Shown here in pieces: positions 9,572 to 20,745 of a DNA stretch of 64,000 nt. A program made the position numbers and the translations under genes. The notes beneath the pieces were generated by a model. The model saw only the letters and a program-made list of their open reading frames with translations. It searched no databases and had not been told where the DNA came from. This DNA comes from Silene latifolia (lineage: Eukaryota > Streptophyta > Magnoliopsida > Caryophyllales > Caryophyllaceae): the NCBI RefSeq assembly GCF_048544455.1, contig NC_133537.1, positions 314,422,238 to 314,486,237 of the forward strand, given 5' to 3'. Position 1 is the stretch's first letter, and each line of letters opens with the position of its first letter.

Positions 9572-12500
9572 TCAAACTTTTTTCTTTTTAGCTGCTTTCT
9601 CAGCAGCTTCATCAACTATGCGAAGAGGGCATGTTCTCCTGTCGTGGGTAACTCTTTCTTTGCAGTATGCACATAGCCTCTTTGGCTTGGCTGCTTTTTC
9701 AATGGCCTGTTGTTTAGCTGACTTCAATCTTTTTCCGTTGCCCTTGTTGCGTGCTTGTTCCGGAGGGTGGATAGTGACTTCAGACGACGAGCTGCAGCCC
9801 AACAGAATCTCCATCTCTTGGTCTTTTGTAAGCGGTTCAATACATAACTTCTGTCGGAACTCAACTAGGAGGGATGCTAACTCTTCCGTGTGTTCGGCGC
9901 AGGTAAAGTTTTGAGAACACCAACTATCGACGGAACTCGACCATACGTTGCACAAATGATCATTTATCGACGTAGCCATATATGAATCCTCAATGACATT
10001 CCCATTCGAATCAAGCCCGGAAGTAAAACAAGAGTTCTTGTTTATCATGGTGACAATGTTACTATAAGAAATTATGGTTACAATGTTATTTGTAAAACAA
10101 TTCTTGTAACAAGTCAAAATCACATCTTTGTAATAATGTTTTCGAATCAAACCTGTTCGCTGCGTGTGTGTTATTTAGCCAACGATCTACAATGTACTTG
10201 CTTGGTATTCGCCCAATTCCTTTGCCCTTGTACACCCACACAATATGCCTGCAGAGTAATCCAATTCTTTCGAACAGTTTACACTCGCATACTGCATCTG
10301 TGCTTCTAAGGTCGAACCTCACCTTGAAAATTCTGTCTGTCTCAGCATCGATTACATGAATTATGAGCACATGCTCCTCCTTCTCAAAGTCATCAACACC
10401 ATATGAATCGGCAGCCATTACTTCTTCTTGAAACACCTTGAACACAGCATGTGTGTATATAATAGCGCCATGCTTTTCTATAGGTAATTTTGTCTTAAGC
10501 TCAGGGAATGAGTGGTCATTTGTTATAATCATCGCACCTTCGTGTATAGCTATTTCGGGTCCATAGCGATTTGGAACCTGGTTTTAATGCAACAAGGATT
10601 CGGCAACAAATTATTTATTTAACAATGAAACAATGGTATCTTGTAACATACACTGTTCCCGAAATCGTAAGGAATGAAAAAGAGTTGTTTACCTCATCCA
10701 AAATTCGACCAGTGTACCAAAGTGATTCTCATAGCGCTTGAAAAACTAATTTGTACTTTCTGATCGCTGTGTTGTTCTTAATATGAAGCCCAAGGCAAGG
10801 TCACGATGGTAGGCAGGAATCCAATGGTGTCTGTCGTCGAACATTGTAGTCAACCAATCATTATCTTCCAGCTGGAAATCTGAAATGACCTTCTGCCACT
10901 TCTCTTCGAACTCCGACGGCTCCATATCAGGGTCCCAAACAACAGCGTTGAAGCGAGCAAGGAAGTCCGTGTCTCTGCAGAGTGCTGAACCAACTTTGTC
11001 CGTGATCTTTTGTGTAATATGCCACATACAATAACGATGCCTAGTTTGTCTTGAAAACGAAGGGAAAGCCTGTTGTATGCGGTCATAATGAAACGGCAAG
11101 TCGAACGTGATATTGACCGAGTGATAGGGAAAGAGCAAGTGAGTAAATTTTATGTTAGTAATTTAGTTCTGATAACATTGTTATTGAATAACCTTGTAAA
11201 AGAGGAAGAGATGGACCAGTGGTAGTTGGAGTCGAGAAAGTTGTGGTACAATAAATTTAAGTAAGTCTCACATTCTGATAACATTGTCACACTATTACCT
11301 TCTTTATGGCGGGGGCATTGATCCGTGATCATGAACTGTGGCTCTTTTTGTCCCATGGCAGTCAAGAAATGCTGAAAGGTCCATTGGAAGGAGATGTCAT
11401 CCTCGTGTAACAGGAGACAACCGGCAAACAACACCGACTTTCTGTGGTGATTAACACCTGTGAATGGTGTAAAAATCATATCATACTTGTTGGTTCCGTA
11501 AGTAGGGTCGAAGCTCACAGCATCCCCAAAGAATGAGTAGTTTCTAATACATGTAGCATCAGCCCAAAAGAACTTTGTTAGACGGTTTTGCGGATCAATA
11601 TCATAGGCGAAGTAGAATTGGGGTTGGGTCGCTTTGAGTTTCTCGAGTCGATCGATGAAAAGGTCAGCATCTCTTAACCCAATGTAGCACTTGATATCTC
11701 TTTGAAAGTTCTTAAAATCTATCAATGTAGCACCGATATTTTCATACCCATTGACAAGTTCCTTAACCTGTCTAAAGGTCAATCCAGCGCCAATATTCAA
11801 CTTGGAGTTGTCCAAGATAAGCGTCGTTTGGAACATATCAAGGGATCGTGAAATCTTATCGAGATCTCTGTTACGGGACAGAGGTGAGACGATGATTGTG
11901 GACTTCAGAAAACTCGTCAATCATAGCTGGGCCATCAAGGCCATGTAGAAGGGCAAATCGGACGTACGCTCGGCATCCAATTCTAGTGATTTTAACTCGC
12001 CGTGTAACTATAATAGCTGTGGACGAACCATCACCCATATTCTCATCATCCTTGGTTCGTGATTTGTTTCGGTTTATATTCCCTGAACCCTTGACGGTTG
12101 CAGACTACGAATTTTTGGTGTGCAACACCACCTCGTAGTGTTTTTAAATCTTGTGCTTCCGAGGGGTAAATCCACATGCCCGAGCATAAACCTCGTAAAA
12201 CTTGAATCCAGCCTCAAGGGAGGCGAAAACTGCACCAATGGTAGGTCTAAACTTGTGCTCAACCACACGCATCCAGCGCTCACTTCCATTAGGCGTGTGA
12301 GACAGAACAAGCTGATTATTTGGTTGAGGATTGGGTTGCTCTTGGACAATTGGCGTAGAATGGGGTTAAGTGACAGTACTTGAGTCTGTAATACAAAAAG
12401 GAAAATACGAGTATTAGTGACCTAAAATACAACGGTGGTATTACAAAGAGTAACATTGTTACAGTAATACTAGTACTATGACAATGTAGTGACATAAGGA

Positions 12501-13318
12501 TGGACGGGAGAACAGGAATATGCGAAGAGGCTAGAATACAATTTAGAACAAGAAACTAAAGTACATTGAAGTAACAGCAGAACAAGAGGACGTCCAGAAG
12601 TGGTACAACATATGTTATATGTGCAATGGAAAATGAATATATGTGATTGTGTTACAGTAAGCATTGACAGCAGAACAGGAATATACAGACAGGGGAACAG
12701 AAATATACAAGACAGGAAAAGAGGTCAAATATAATGAAATTTGACCGAATTTGAACGAGAAAATCAACAAATACAAGGATATTTGACCTAATATTTAAGA
12801 CAAAAGCAACTACGAGTATAATCAAAGGAAAGGAGGCCGTAAATTGAAGTAGAAGTGAACGGATTTCATTAAAATTGAAGCAAACATAAAATCGAGTAAC
12901 CTAAAAAACTGAAAAGCAACAGAATAAAGACAAATATAATCAAAATTGACGGAATGTGACGATACAGCAACTGCGATTGTAAGCAGAAGCAGAGGAGAAC
13001 GCAAATATGAAAATTCGATAGGAAAAACAACAAATACAAGGATATTTCACCTAATATTTATTAGAAAATCAAATACGAGAATAATCAAAGGAAAGGACAC
13101 CGTAAAAATTGAAGTAGAAGTGAACGGATTTCATTAAAATTGAAGCAAACATAAAATCGATTAACCTAAAAAACTGAAAAGCAACGGAATAATGAAATTA
13201 CAATAGCGAATGATCAGCGACATAGAATCCAGATGAAATCGCGAAAAGGAAAACTGAAAACGAAAGGATTACGGAAATTACTTGTTTGCATGTTAATGTC
13301 GGTAGAATCTGCATCCAT
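9572..13318 (-). pseudogene. FAR1-related MULE transposase (FHY3/FAR1 type), degenerate
   Basis: The MULE transposase is of the group domesticated as the FHY3/FAR1 transcription factors. Order on the minus strand: a short first exon from ATG 13318 to a donor near 13281; a long intron; then an exon from 12387 with the FAR1 DNA-binding region (VFASLEAGFKFYEVYARACG, later RAYVRF and EVHNHRL). The DDE core follows, with Asp in SFDPTYGTNKYD, Asp in MITDQCP and Glu in RTTQRSES. An intron runs about 11308-11071, the next exon ends near 10696, and an intron runs to 10578. A SWIM zinc finger (CECKLFERIGLLCRH) and a C-terminal CCHC knuckle (CAYCKERVTHDRRTC) complete the protein, which ends with a basic tail at 9572. 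Lesions are a TAA near 12365 and frame changes near 12150, 12030, 11890 and around 10700. The ancestor was probably complete; this copy is not functional as read. Confidence 0.75.
12732..13200. repeat. Tandem duplication inside the first intron of the transposase
   Basis: The block containing GAAGTAGAAGTGAACGGATT and AAAATTGAAGCAAACATAAA occurs at about 12846 and again at about 13111. Flanking similarity extends over roughly 170-260 bp per copy (period about 265 bp). A few indels distinguish the copies. Confidence 0.65.
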
Positions 13319-13525
13319 TGTAGCAACGAGAACCTGGAAAACAGACGAATTTGATTGATTTGTGAATGAATTGATAAAAGCGAGTAAAAAACAGGAACCT
13401 AGGGTTTGTTTGCTTAATTCAGAGGATTATTTTGACTTAGAGAGAGATATAGAGAAAGCGAGGGAAAGAGACGGAGGAAAGAGAAAGTGAAACTGAATTA
13501 TGAGGGGGAGGTTTGAATTCTTAGC

Positions 13526-13532
13526 TTTTATA
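13526..13532 (-). promoter_or_regulatory. TATA box of the MULE transposase
   Basis: On the minus strand the sequence reads CCTATAAAAGCT, about 210 bp upstream of the ATG at 13318. A CT-rich leader (complement of 13430-13500, rich in TCTCTC) follows, as in many plant 5' UTRs. The Tat retrotransposon begins 11 bp beyond this box, so nothing native remains directly upstream. Confidence 0.55.
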
Positions 13533-13537
13533 GGTTT

Positions 13538-13542
13538 GTTAT
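13538..13542. other. Target-site duplication, left (GTTAT)
   Basis: GTTAT immediately precedes the LTR terminus TGTGGACAG and is repeated at 28960-28964. Confidence 0.85.
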
Positions 13543-15965
13543 TGTGGACAGCGGGGGGCCCACGGAGGCGATTGGGAGGAAGAGAACAAGCGTTTGCAAT
13601 TTTGTTGGAGTCGCCACCAATTTTTATGGGAAATTGGAACCGTTCGAATACCTCGTGTCATGTCAAGACACAAAGTAAAGACATGAACACTAAGCAATCG
13701 TTACCCTTAGCATTCTATGTCTAGAATGACTCTCGTGGATGCCAATGAACACGGATGTTCACAGAGATCTGGAGTAAGGGGTGAGGGTACGTATTAGGAA
13801 GCTCTTTTGATCGAACACCTAATCCCGCCCGCCTCGATAGCGACCTCTACTATTGATTAGGGACATCATCTATACTTGATATATTGTCGATTATATGCAT
13901 GCAATGCAACATCCAAGTTTTGATCCTAGCATGTGAAGAATTAACTAAGTCGGTTGACACGTAATTAGCAAACAATTGGGTCAAAGTAGGATTTAATGCT
14001 CAATTACATGTGAGAACATACAAATGATATGAAATTCAATGATAAAATTACGATAATAATAAATTACAATAATTACATTGGACTAGGCGATTTATGTCGA
14101 AAATACCTTTAAAACGGATAATTTGAGAAAAAGAATAAAAGAATGAATCAACGAACAAGTCAGAAGGTGATAATACGAGTAATAATTAATTATACGTAAG
14201 CTAATTAAACTAGGTCAGGCAACAACGGAGTTCAGAGACAGAACTCAACCTGGAACAGGCGCAACAGGACTGCGCCCTTTGGAAGAGCGCGGCGATTCTT
14301 TGCGTCATTCCCAGTGGTGAGTTCTGGGTGTAGTTTGAAGCGCAAATCGTTAATATTAATTGGTGAATTTAATGGTTAATTAACATATTTACTCGTATGA
14401 AAGTGATTATCAGGCTGTTTACATGTGATTAATGGTCATAAAAGCAATAAAACATGGATGAGACGGATGCAAACGAATTATTTACATGAACGAATGATTG
14501 ATTAGTGACATGGGTGAACTAAATAGGTTAAACAAGATAAATTAATGATGAACATGCGATGAATATGACAATAAACAGATGAAAATATGTCAAAGGTCGA
14601 ATTCCAGCAACCCGATATGAACAAATCGAATTTCTACAACCCGTATTGAATTTAATGACGAAAACCCGCAAATATGAGATTATAAGGGATTTAAGTTGAA
14701 TTTATGATGGATAGAACATGTTAATGACGATAATTAATATACAGGTGAAATTATAAGCTATTATGTCAAAGAATTAACGAGAAACAAACGAAACAAATAA
14801 AAAGACGAACGAATTACAGAGGACGAAGGAAGAAGAAAGGAAGCAGGAACTGCGGCAGCCTCACGAAGAGGCGCAGCAGGTGCTGCGTCCCTTCGAAGAG
14901 GCGCAGCAGTTGCTGCGTCCTTTCTCGACGGTCTGTCTTCTGGAAATCCGCAAAAAAGAGATTTTAAAATACGGTTTTAGAAATCGGTTTTAAGGAGGTA
15001 TTTTCGACATAAACCTTACATTAATGATGATACAAAAAGTAAAGAACAATAATAAAAGAAGGATTTACACCCTCAGACTTACATGTTTGACGAAACGAGA
15101 AGGACTAAGTTATCGATTAGCGATGCTCGACTCGAACTATAATGCAAATATGAAAGTGCCCTCGTAAGAGGAAAACGATTAAGATTGATTAAGTTGATTG
15201 ATGTGGAGTTGGTCAAATTGGTCGGTTATGCAAACGAGGCTGGTACTCAGAAGGATCCGAGCTTACGTGGTCGAATGTTCAAGCACGTAGACGCCAAAAA
15301 GTAAGAAAAAGGTCTAGAATGCAAATGGAGAAGAGAAGGGCGGACACTCGCGTAAGAAATATGAGGAGCGAAGGCTCCTATTTATACTAATCACGTGGAG
15401 GAATTAGGGTTTCGGAGAGTCTTTGGAAGTGAATCTCGGAAAGATATGAAAAAGATACGAAAAATACACAGAAAAGGACCTGGGAAGAGGCGCAGCAGTC
15501 ACTGCGTCTCTTGGAAGAGGCGCAGCACCTGTTGCGTCTGTTCCCAAGTGGTTTCCTCCTGCGGGAGAAAGATTTCCGTGTTTGAGTTATAGAAGGACGG
15601 AATAATTCGGTTTTCCTTAATATCTTGTGTGAATATTACGGGAAATTGTTTACCAAAGGATAAAGATTGTGAAATATTTATAAAATATGGAATAGAAATA
15701 TCCGGAACATTCCAGATCATTCTGACTCGGGATTTAATGGTTATCGAGAAAATGAAGACGGTTTGAGCCGGACTCCAAATGTACTCTAATTATCTTGTCA
15801 AACGACCGTATCGGCACGTAGATGACAACTAAGAGGTAGACATTAGTATTTGAGCAATCACTTGACGATAAACTTACGAACTGTCACAAATCGTTCCGCG
15901 TAGCAAACATGCGGCCCAATCATCACCGGGTAGTTTGCGAGAGGTGCAGAAATGAGGTATCTACA
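13543..15965 (-). repeat. 3' LTR of the Tat-lineage element
   Basis: In element sense it runs TGTAGATACC...CTGTCCACA. It matches 26533-28959 along its full length. It contains a minus-strand TATA box at 15379-15386 with a G-box CACGTG at 15392-15397, and three clusters of the GAAGAGGCGCAGCAG motif (14252-14312, 14865-14930, 15482-15545). Confidence 0.9.
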
Positions 15966-15979
15966 AAGCCCCCACTTTG
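15966..15979 (-). other. Polypurine tract
   Basis: The minus strand reads CAAAGTGGGGGCTT immediately before the 3' LTR start TGTAGATACC, as expected for plus-strand priming. Confidence 0.75.
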
Positions 15980-16832
15980 ACTGAGGCTTGGACAAGGCGA
16001 AAGTCAAAGTATAGCCATCAGGTTAATCGAAGATTACAACCTGACGACTATGGCGACGCGAGGCGGCTCAAGGGGTCTGAGCCAAGGACCTGTCGTCGGG
16101 AATATTTTAGAGTCTGTCGACTATCGGGGAGGGTCGTTTAAAGTCCATTAGACTACGTAAGGAGGCTCGCCAGCCATAAAAAGAGACCATACCTGAGACT
16201 TCTTCTCGAGATGTTTCCGGAGTTGCGTAGGAGCTAAGGGTAAGACCTAAAATGCCGCCGAAATTTACATAGAAATCACGCAAAACATACATTTGTATAT
16301 GTACATGGCCTGAATTAGCGCAAAACGAATGACTCAAAAGAATGCAAAAATGCAAAAATTTTGCCGGAAATGACCGGACGGTAGGGAGGGTTACCCCCTA
16401 AAAAAAACAAAAAAAAAAAATAGAAATCTATAAGTTAGAAATGAGATGATTAAAAAAAGAAATGAAATAAATTTAAATCGAAATGAGAATTATTTCCTAA
16501 AATGAATATGTACAAGTGTGGTAAAATGACGAAAATGTCGATGTCGTCTCGAAATGCGTGCCTGCGGAATTAGGAAACACGAAATATGGTAACTTCCACG
16601 TATTTACCAAAATAATAACCCGTAGGAATAGGAAATTATTCGTCGAGGAATTAGGAAAGATCCAACGCGGAAAATTACAGAAGTTAAGCTGAGGAAGAGG
16701 CGCAGCATGAGCTGCATCCCTTTGAAGAGGCGCGCGCAGTCTGCGTCCCTTTGAAAGAGGCGCAGCAGCCCAGTCTTTGCGCTTTGTTCCCAGGTGGTTC
16801 CGTTCTGGTGGATTTTTGGAAACAGAAATTTG
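15980..16832. other. Non-coding region between 3' LTR and antisense gene
   Basis: No ORF is supported. Sequence near 15980-16260 is GC-richer, followed by an A-rich tract at about 16400-16500. Positions 16692-16790 hold a cluster of the same GAAGAGGCGCAGCA motif found in the LTRs, followed by TTCCCAGGTGGTTCC, which is also found after the LTR cluster at 15545. Confidence 0.5.
16692..16790. repeat. GAAGAGGCGCAGCA motif cluster upstream of the antisense gene
   Basis: Three imperfect units (GGAAGAGGCGCAGCA..GCTGCATCCC, GAAGAGGCGCGCGCAG..CTGCGTCCC, AAAGAGGCGCAGCAG) lie 40-140 bp before the TATA box at 16833. The cluster and its right flank are homologous to LTR positions 15482-15560 in the same orientation. 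Confidence 0.7.
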
Positions 16833-16840
16833 TATAAATA
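16833..16840 (+). promoter_or_regulatory. TATA box of the antisense gene
   Basis: TATAAATA (context TTTGTATAAATAGAGACG) lies 93 bp upstream of the ATG at 16926, with a CT-rich leader (TCTTCCGTCTCTTCTTCGTC) between. It faces opposite to the retrotransposon's own transcription. Confidence 0.6.
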
Positions 16841-16925
16841 GAGACGTCGATGGAGCTTTTATTCACACAATTCTTCCGTCTCTTCTTCGTCTTATTACAT
16901 AAAACTCTCAAAATAATCCTTCATC

Positions 16926-18450
16926 ATGAATACTTTAGAGGTTCGCTTAAAAGAATGGACCAACAAATTTTCCAACATGGAGAAATATGATATGGGCGCC
17001 TATAATCTTGGATCATTGCTGAGTTTGAAGCTTATCAAGGTTGTCAAACCATTCTTGGATGCTTGTCTTAATTATTGGGACCCGAATTACCATGTTTTTG
17101 CGTTCCCCTGAGGCGATATTTGCCCATTTCCTGAAGAAATTGCTGCGATTGGTGGGTGGGACCCCGAACACTTGCCTGTCAATCCTTCTACTTCGCAAGG
17201 GTACAAGAGCAAATTTAGAGACTTGCTTGGGTTGACTAGACTTGAGGTGGACCGTTTAGTGACCTCGAAGGGAGTGCGAATGTTGGACTTCATTGACCGA
17301 TTTATTAACAGGGCTGACCCCACCGTTTCTTATGTTGCCAGGCGAAGGGCATTTGGGTTTTGCTTGTTGCATGTGTATGTCTTCCAAGGGCATGTTGATG
17401 AAGACTTGAGAGGTGATCCCCATCTTCTGGGCCTTGTTGAGCAGATGGAGCTGCGCAGGAGCCCAGCTTGTTTATGTCTAGGAGAGATCCTTTTGGGCTT
17501 GGATAATAGGAAAGCCAACCGTGACCTACCGTATTTGGGAAGTCCCGTCATTCTGCAGGTAAAAGAACTTTTCTTCTCTTTTTCTTTTTTCCTTTTTTTT
17601 TCGTTCTTTTTTTTTGTCTTTTTTTTTCGTTTTTTTTTTTTTTTTTTTTTTTTTCTAATACCCGCTTTTGGTAGGTCTGGCTTATGGAACGGCTTCGATT
17701 GATCGAGCCCCCAGTTCATGTTCCTTCTTATCATGCTCGTTCAATTGCGATGAGGACCAGGCTTACATGGTGGACTTCACCCGAGTCTGCAATTATTGGG
17801 AGAACAAACTGAAGAGTGATGATGGCCCTTTAGTTAGGTGGATTGTGCCATGGTGGCATCTCAAATCTGTCACTGGAGTGTCTTCTTTGGATCCTACCCG
17901 ATCTGTGCGCATTCCTGGCCTGGAATTCATGGTGTGCATTTTCTCGGAAAGGCTGATGAGACAAGTTGGGCTAAAACAGACGATCCCGAAGCTTGATACC
18001 GTCCCGCAGACTGCCGTGACGCTTATTACAGAGAGCCGAAGGGAGTGGGCCATTAAATGGGCCCAAAGAAATGTATGGTTCTTAAACTCTTCTGCTAATG
18101 CCTTATGGGTGTCGGATTCTTATCTGCGATGGAGAAAAGCTATTACCCCGGAAGAGCGCGAGAGATTGAGGAAGCGCGAGCCCGTTGACTACAAGGTGCG
18201 CGAGGTGGAAAAAGAGAAAGAAAAGCATTTGACCGAGGGAGAGGAGGAAGTCGGGCTTCGAGTCGTTCATCCTTTGAAGAAACCAAAGACCTCTCCTGTC
18301 GTGGAGATGGTGACTGGCAAGAATGGGAAGTCTAGGCCTCGAGAAAGACCGTTAGTGATTAGGTCCGAAGTGGCGCAAGAGCGTCCGGCTCGAGGTCGTG
18401 ACAAGAAATATGACAAAAATGACAAGGGCAAAGGGAAGATGGAAGAATAG
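16926..18450 (+). pseudogene. Antisense plant-mobile-domain-like gene carried by the retrotransposon
   Basis: Exon 1 runs 16926-17558 and a phase-0 intron runs 17559-17674 (CAG|GTAAAAG ... TTGGTAG|GTC, with a long T-rich tract). Exon 2 runs 17675-18450. The protein has the aminotransferase-like/plant mobile domain pattern: DPNYHVFAF and GDICPFPEEIAAIGGWDP in exon 1, and WLMERLRLIEPPVHVPSYHA and later RQVGLKQTIP in exon 2. The C-terminus is a charged, basic tail with PLKKPK and RERPLVIRS. A TGA at about 17109 sits where related proteins usually have Trp, and the frame changes near 17750, so this copy is broken. Extra ORFs of this kind, antisense and 3' of pol, are known in Tat-lineage elements. 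Function is unknown. Confidence 0.65.
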
Positions 18451-18995
18451 CCCGAGTCCTTATTTATTATTTATTATTATTATTATTATTGTTGTAATAA
18501 AAAGGTGGGGTTTTTAGAATCCTAGCCTATTTTTATTATGTAGCGTATTATTACTATTAGAAAAATGAATGAAATAAATAAAAAAAAGGTTAAATGGTTA
18601 TGAAACCGTTGTGATTTTCTATTTATTATTCTTGTCGAATTCCAAATGCAATGCAAATGTCCTTCTATTTACATTTTAAAAATAATGGGTTGTATCCTGT
18701 GAAGGATTGCCTACGTATTCATTAAAAATGAAATCAAACCCTTGCGCGTAGTTCGAGTAAATGTAAAAGAATAATTGTTCAAAGCAAGAGCTTGTAATGA
18801 ACTTAGAAAAATAAGCATCAGCTTTTGCTTACTCTAAAGGTGCGAATTTAGTTTATTTGATGATATGAGGACGACAAAATTGTCAAAGTGAAAGAGCAAA
18901 GTGACATTAGCTTATTTCAGCTTGGCCAGGGGCCGTATATTTAGTGCCATAAGAGCGACACGTGAGGTTACGCGAGGCGCGTTTTTGTTCCTATT
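18451..18995. other. Convergent non-coding region
   Basis: This lies between the antisense gene and the 3' end of integrase. It has a TTATTATTATTATTATTATT microsatellite at about 18463-18493 and AATAAA-like signals (for example near 18570). No gene is seen. Confidence 0.5.
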
Positions 18996-20057
18996 CTAGG
19001 CATAGTACCGTTTTAGTTGGTCAAGGTTTGTTGGGTTGGAAAACTCATTCCTGTCTAGGTCTGTGATTCTAACTGCGCCCCCTGGAAGTATGGACTTGAC
19101 TAGAAATGGTCCGGCCCAATTAGGTTTGAATTTTCTCCGTGGGTCAACAGGTAAAAGAGCTCTAAACGATTTGAGTACTAAGTCTCCTTCCTTGATGTTC
19201 CTTGGCTTAACCTTTTTGTTGAAAGCTCATTTGATACGTGCTTGATATGTTTGGACATTATGCAAGGCGCGTAGCCTAGGTTCATCCAGGAGGATGAGTT
19301 CTTCATATTTATCCCTCTTCCAATCGGCTTCTGGGATTTGACTTTCGAGTAAAATACGCAAGGATGGTATCTCTAGCTCGACTGGTTGTACAGCTTCCAT
19401 GCCGTAAGTCAAATAGAAAGGGGTGGCCTCAGTGGGCGTCCTAACAGATGTACGATGTCCCCACAAAGCAAAGGGTATCTTGCTTGGCCAATCTCGATAG
19501 TTGTCAATCATTTTCTTGAGAATTGTGACAACGTTTTTGTTAGCTGCTTCTACCGCGCCGTTAGTCTGTGGTCTATAGGGCGAAGAGTGGTGATGCCTAA
19601 TTTTGTACTTGGCTAGCAATTGCTCAGTCTCCGCTTGGAAATGTGATCCATTATCACTAATGATCTCATGTGGGCAACCGTATCGACAGATGATGTTGTT
19701 TTGTATGAACTTTGCCATATTTTTAGCCGTGAGACTAGTGTAGGAAGCCGCTTCTATCCATTTGGTGAAATAGTCGATCGCCACTAGGATGAAACAGTGA
19801 CCTCCTGTTCCGGCTGGTGTTATCTTCCCGATTATGTCAATTCCCAGGTGAGAAAATGGCGGGGAGAGGTCATCGTATAGAAGCGATGAAGGAGGGATAT
19901 GTTGTACATTCCCGAAGATTTGGCAATTGTGTCTTACGTATTTGATGCAATCGGATTCCATTGTGGTCCAATAATATCCCAGACGTGTGATTTTCTTTGC
20001 CATCATGGGCCCACTCATGTGAGGACCGCATTCTCCATCCTGGACTTCTTCCATCAC
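18996..20057 (-). pseudogene. Integrase of the Tat-lineage element
   Basis: Retroviral-type DDE integrase: Asp in LGIDIIGK, Asp in ISDNGSHF and Glu in GAVEAANK are present. The N-terminal HHCC zinc finger is damaged: the region reads RHNCQIFGN where a CxxC pair is expected. A stop separates the core from the C-terminal domain (KEGDLVLKSFRALLP and GPFLVKSILPGGAVRI), which continues in frame to TAG at 18996-18998. Another TAG lies just upstream of 20057. Tail-to-tail with the antisense gene. Confidence 0.7.
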
Positions 20058-20066
20058 CTTTCGCGC

Positions 20067-20745
20067 CTATGAATGATCAAGGCAACGTAGGATTACACCA
20101 AGAGGTGTTCTTTTGTATAACTCTCCTTGCATGAGAACGTATTGGGAAGCTAGTAGGCGTATAGCACGTTGTCCCCTCTTATCCATATCCGGTGGATAGG
20201 TACCGTTGAGCTTGAAATTTAGAATTGCTTGGAACCAGGTTTCCTGCGCGATTTCCTCTTCATCGGTGATTTGGTGTACATAAGCTGGCTCCGACCGTCG
20301 TTCGATGCACAAAGGCATCTCTACCATGTCATCTGGCATATTAATAAAAGATGCAAGTTTTGCAAGATCATCTGCAAATTGATTTTCTTCCCGAGGTAGG
20401 TGTAGATATGTCACGTGATCAAAGAATTGGGCAACTTGGTCTATTCTAGCTTGGTATGGTGCTAAGCTTTCGCTTCGAATTTTACAAGATCCCGTAACTT
20501 GATTGATGATCAGGGATGAATCCCCATGTACTCGGAGGTTCTTAATGCCTAAGCTCACTGCCGCTTGTAGTCCAATTAGACAAGCTTCGTATTCTGCAGC
20601 GTTATTTGTCACGTCGAAGTCGAGTTTGACAGAGATTGGTGTGTGCTCGCCTTCAGGAGAAATGAGCAACACTCATATTCCAAATCCTTTTAAGTTTGAC
20701 GCTCCATCAAAGTAAAGGTCCCAGGAGTCTACATCAGTTTGGAGT
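20067..20745 (-). pseudogene. Second (archaeal-type) RNase H of the Tat-lineage element
   Basis: The domain starts with the active-site strand LYFDGASNLKG at the end of the preceding frame. After a TGA it continues with DVTNNAAEYEACLIGLQAA (Glu), VHGDSSLIINQVTG (Asp) and ADDLAKLAS (Asp). The DEDD set is visible. The presence of this second RNase H after the usual one is the mark of the Tat lineage. Confidence 0.75.

Larger units (their letters stand above)
1..13542. mobile_element. Ulp1-carrying Mutator-like element (Kaonashi-type), degenerate; ends not resolved
   Basis: This stretch holds a plus-strand Ulp1-type protease gene and a convergent minus-strand FAR1-type MULE transposase, with a small coiled-coil ORF between them. 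All introns and spacers share one dispersed motif (TGTTACTGTAAC and variants), which argues that the genes form one unit. Plant Mutator-like elements that carry Ulp1 peptidase genes are known (Kaonashi MULEs), and many of them lack long terminal inverted repeats. I could not find terminal inverted repeats. The left end may lie before position 1, and the right end was displaced by the retrotransposon inserted at 13543, so any continuation would resume after 28964. Alternatively, the two genes could be neighbours from separate elements. Confidence 0.55.

Noticed and set aside
17107..17111. TGA in the antisense gene considered as an intron or selenocysteine
   Set aside because: No splice borders surround it, and relatives carry Trp at this place; a Trp to stop transition is sufficient.
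17330..17734. Minus-strand Lys-rich ORF
   Set aside because: Antisense of a poly-T intron tract in the plant-mobile-domain-like gene.
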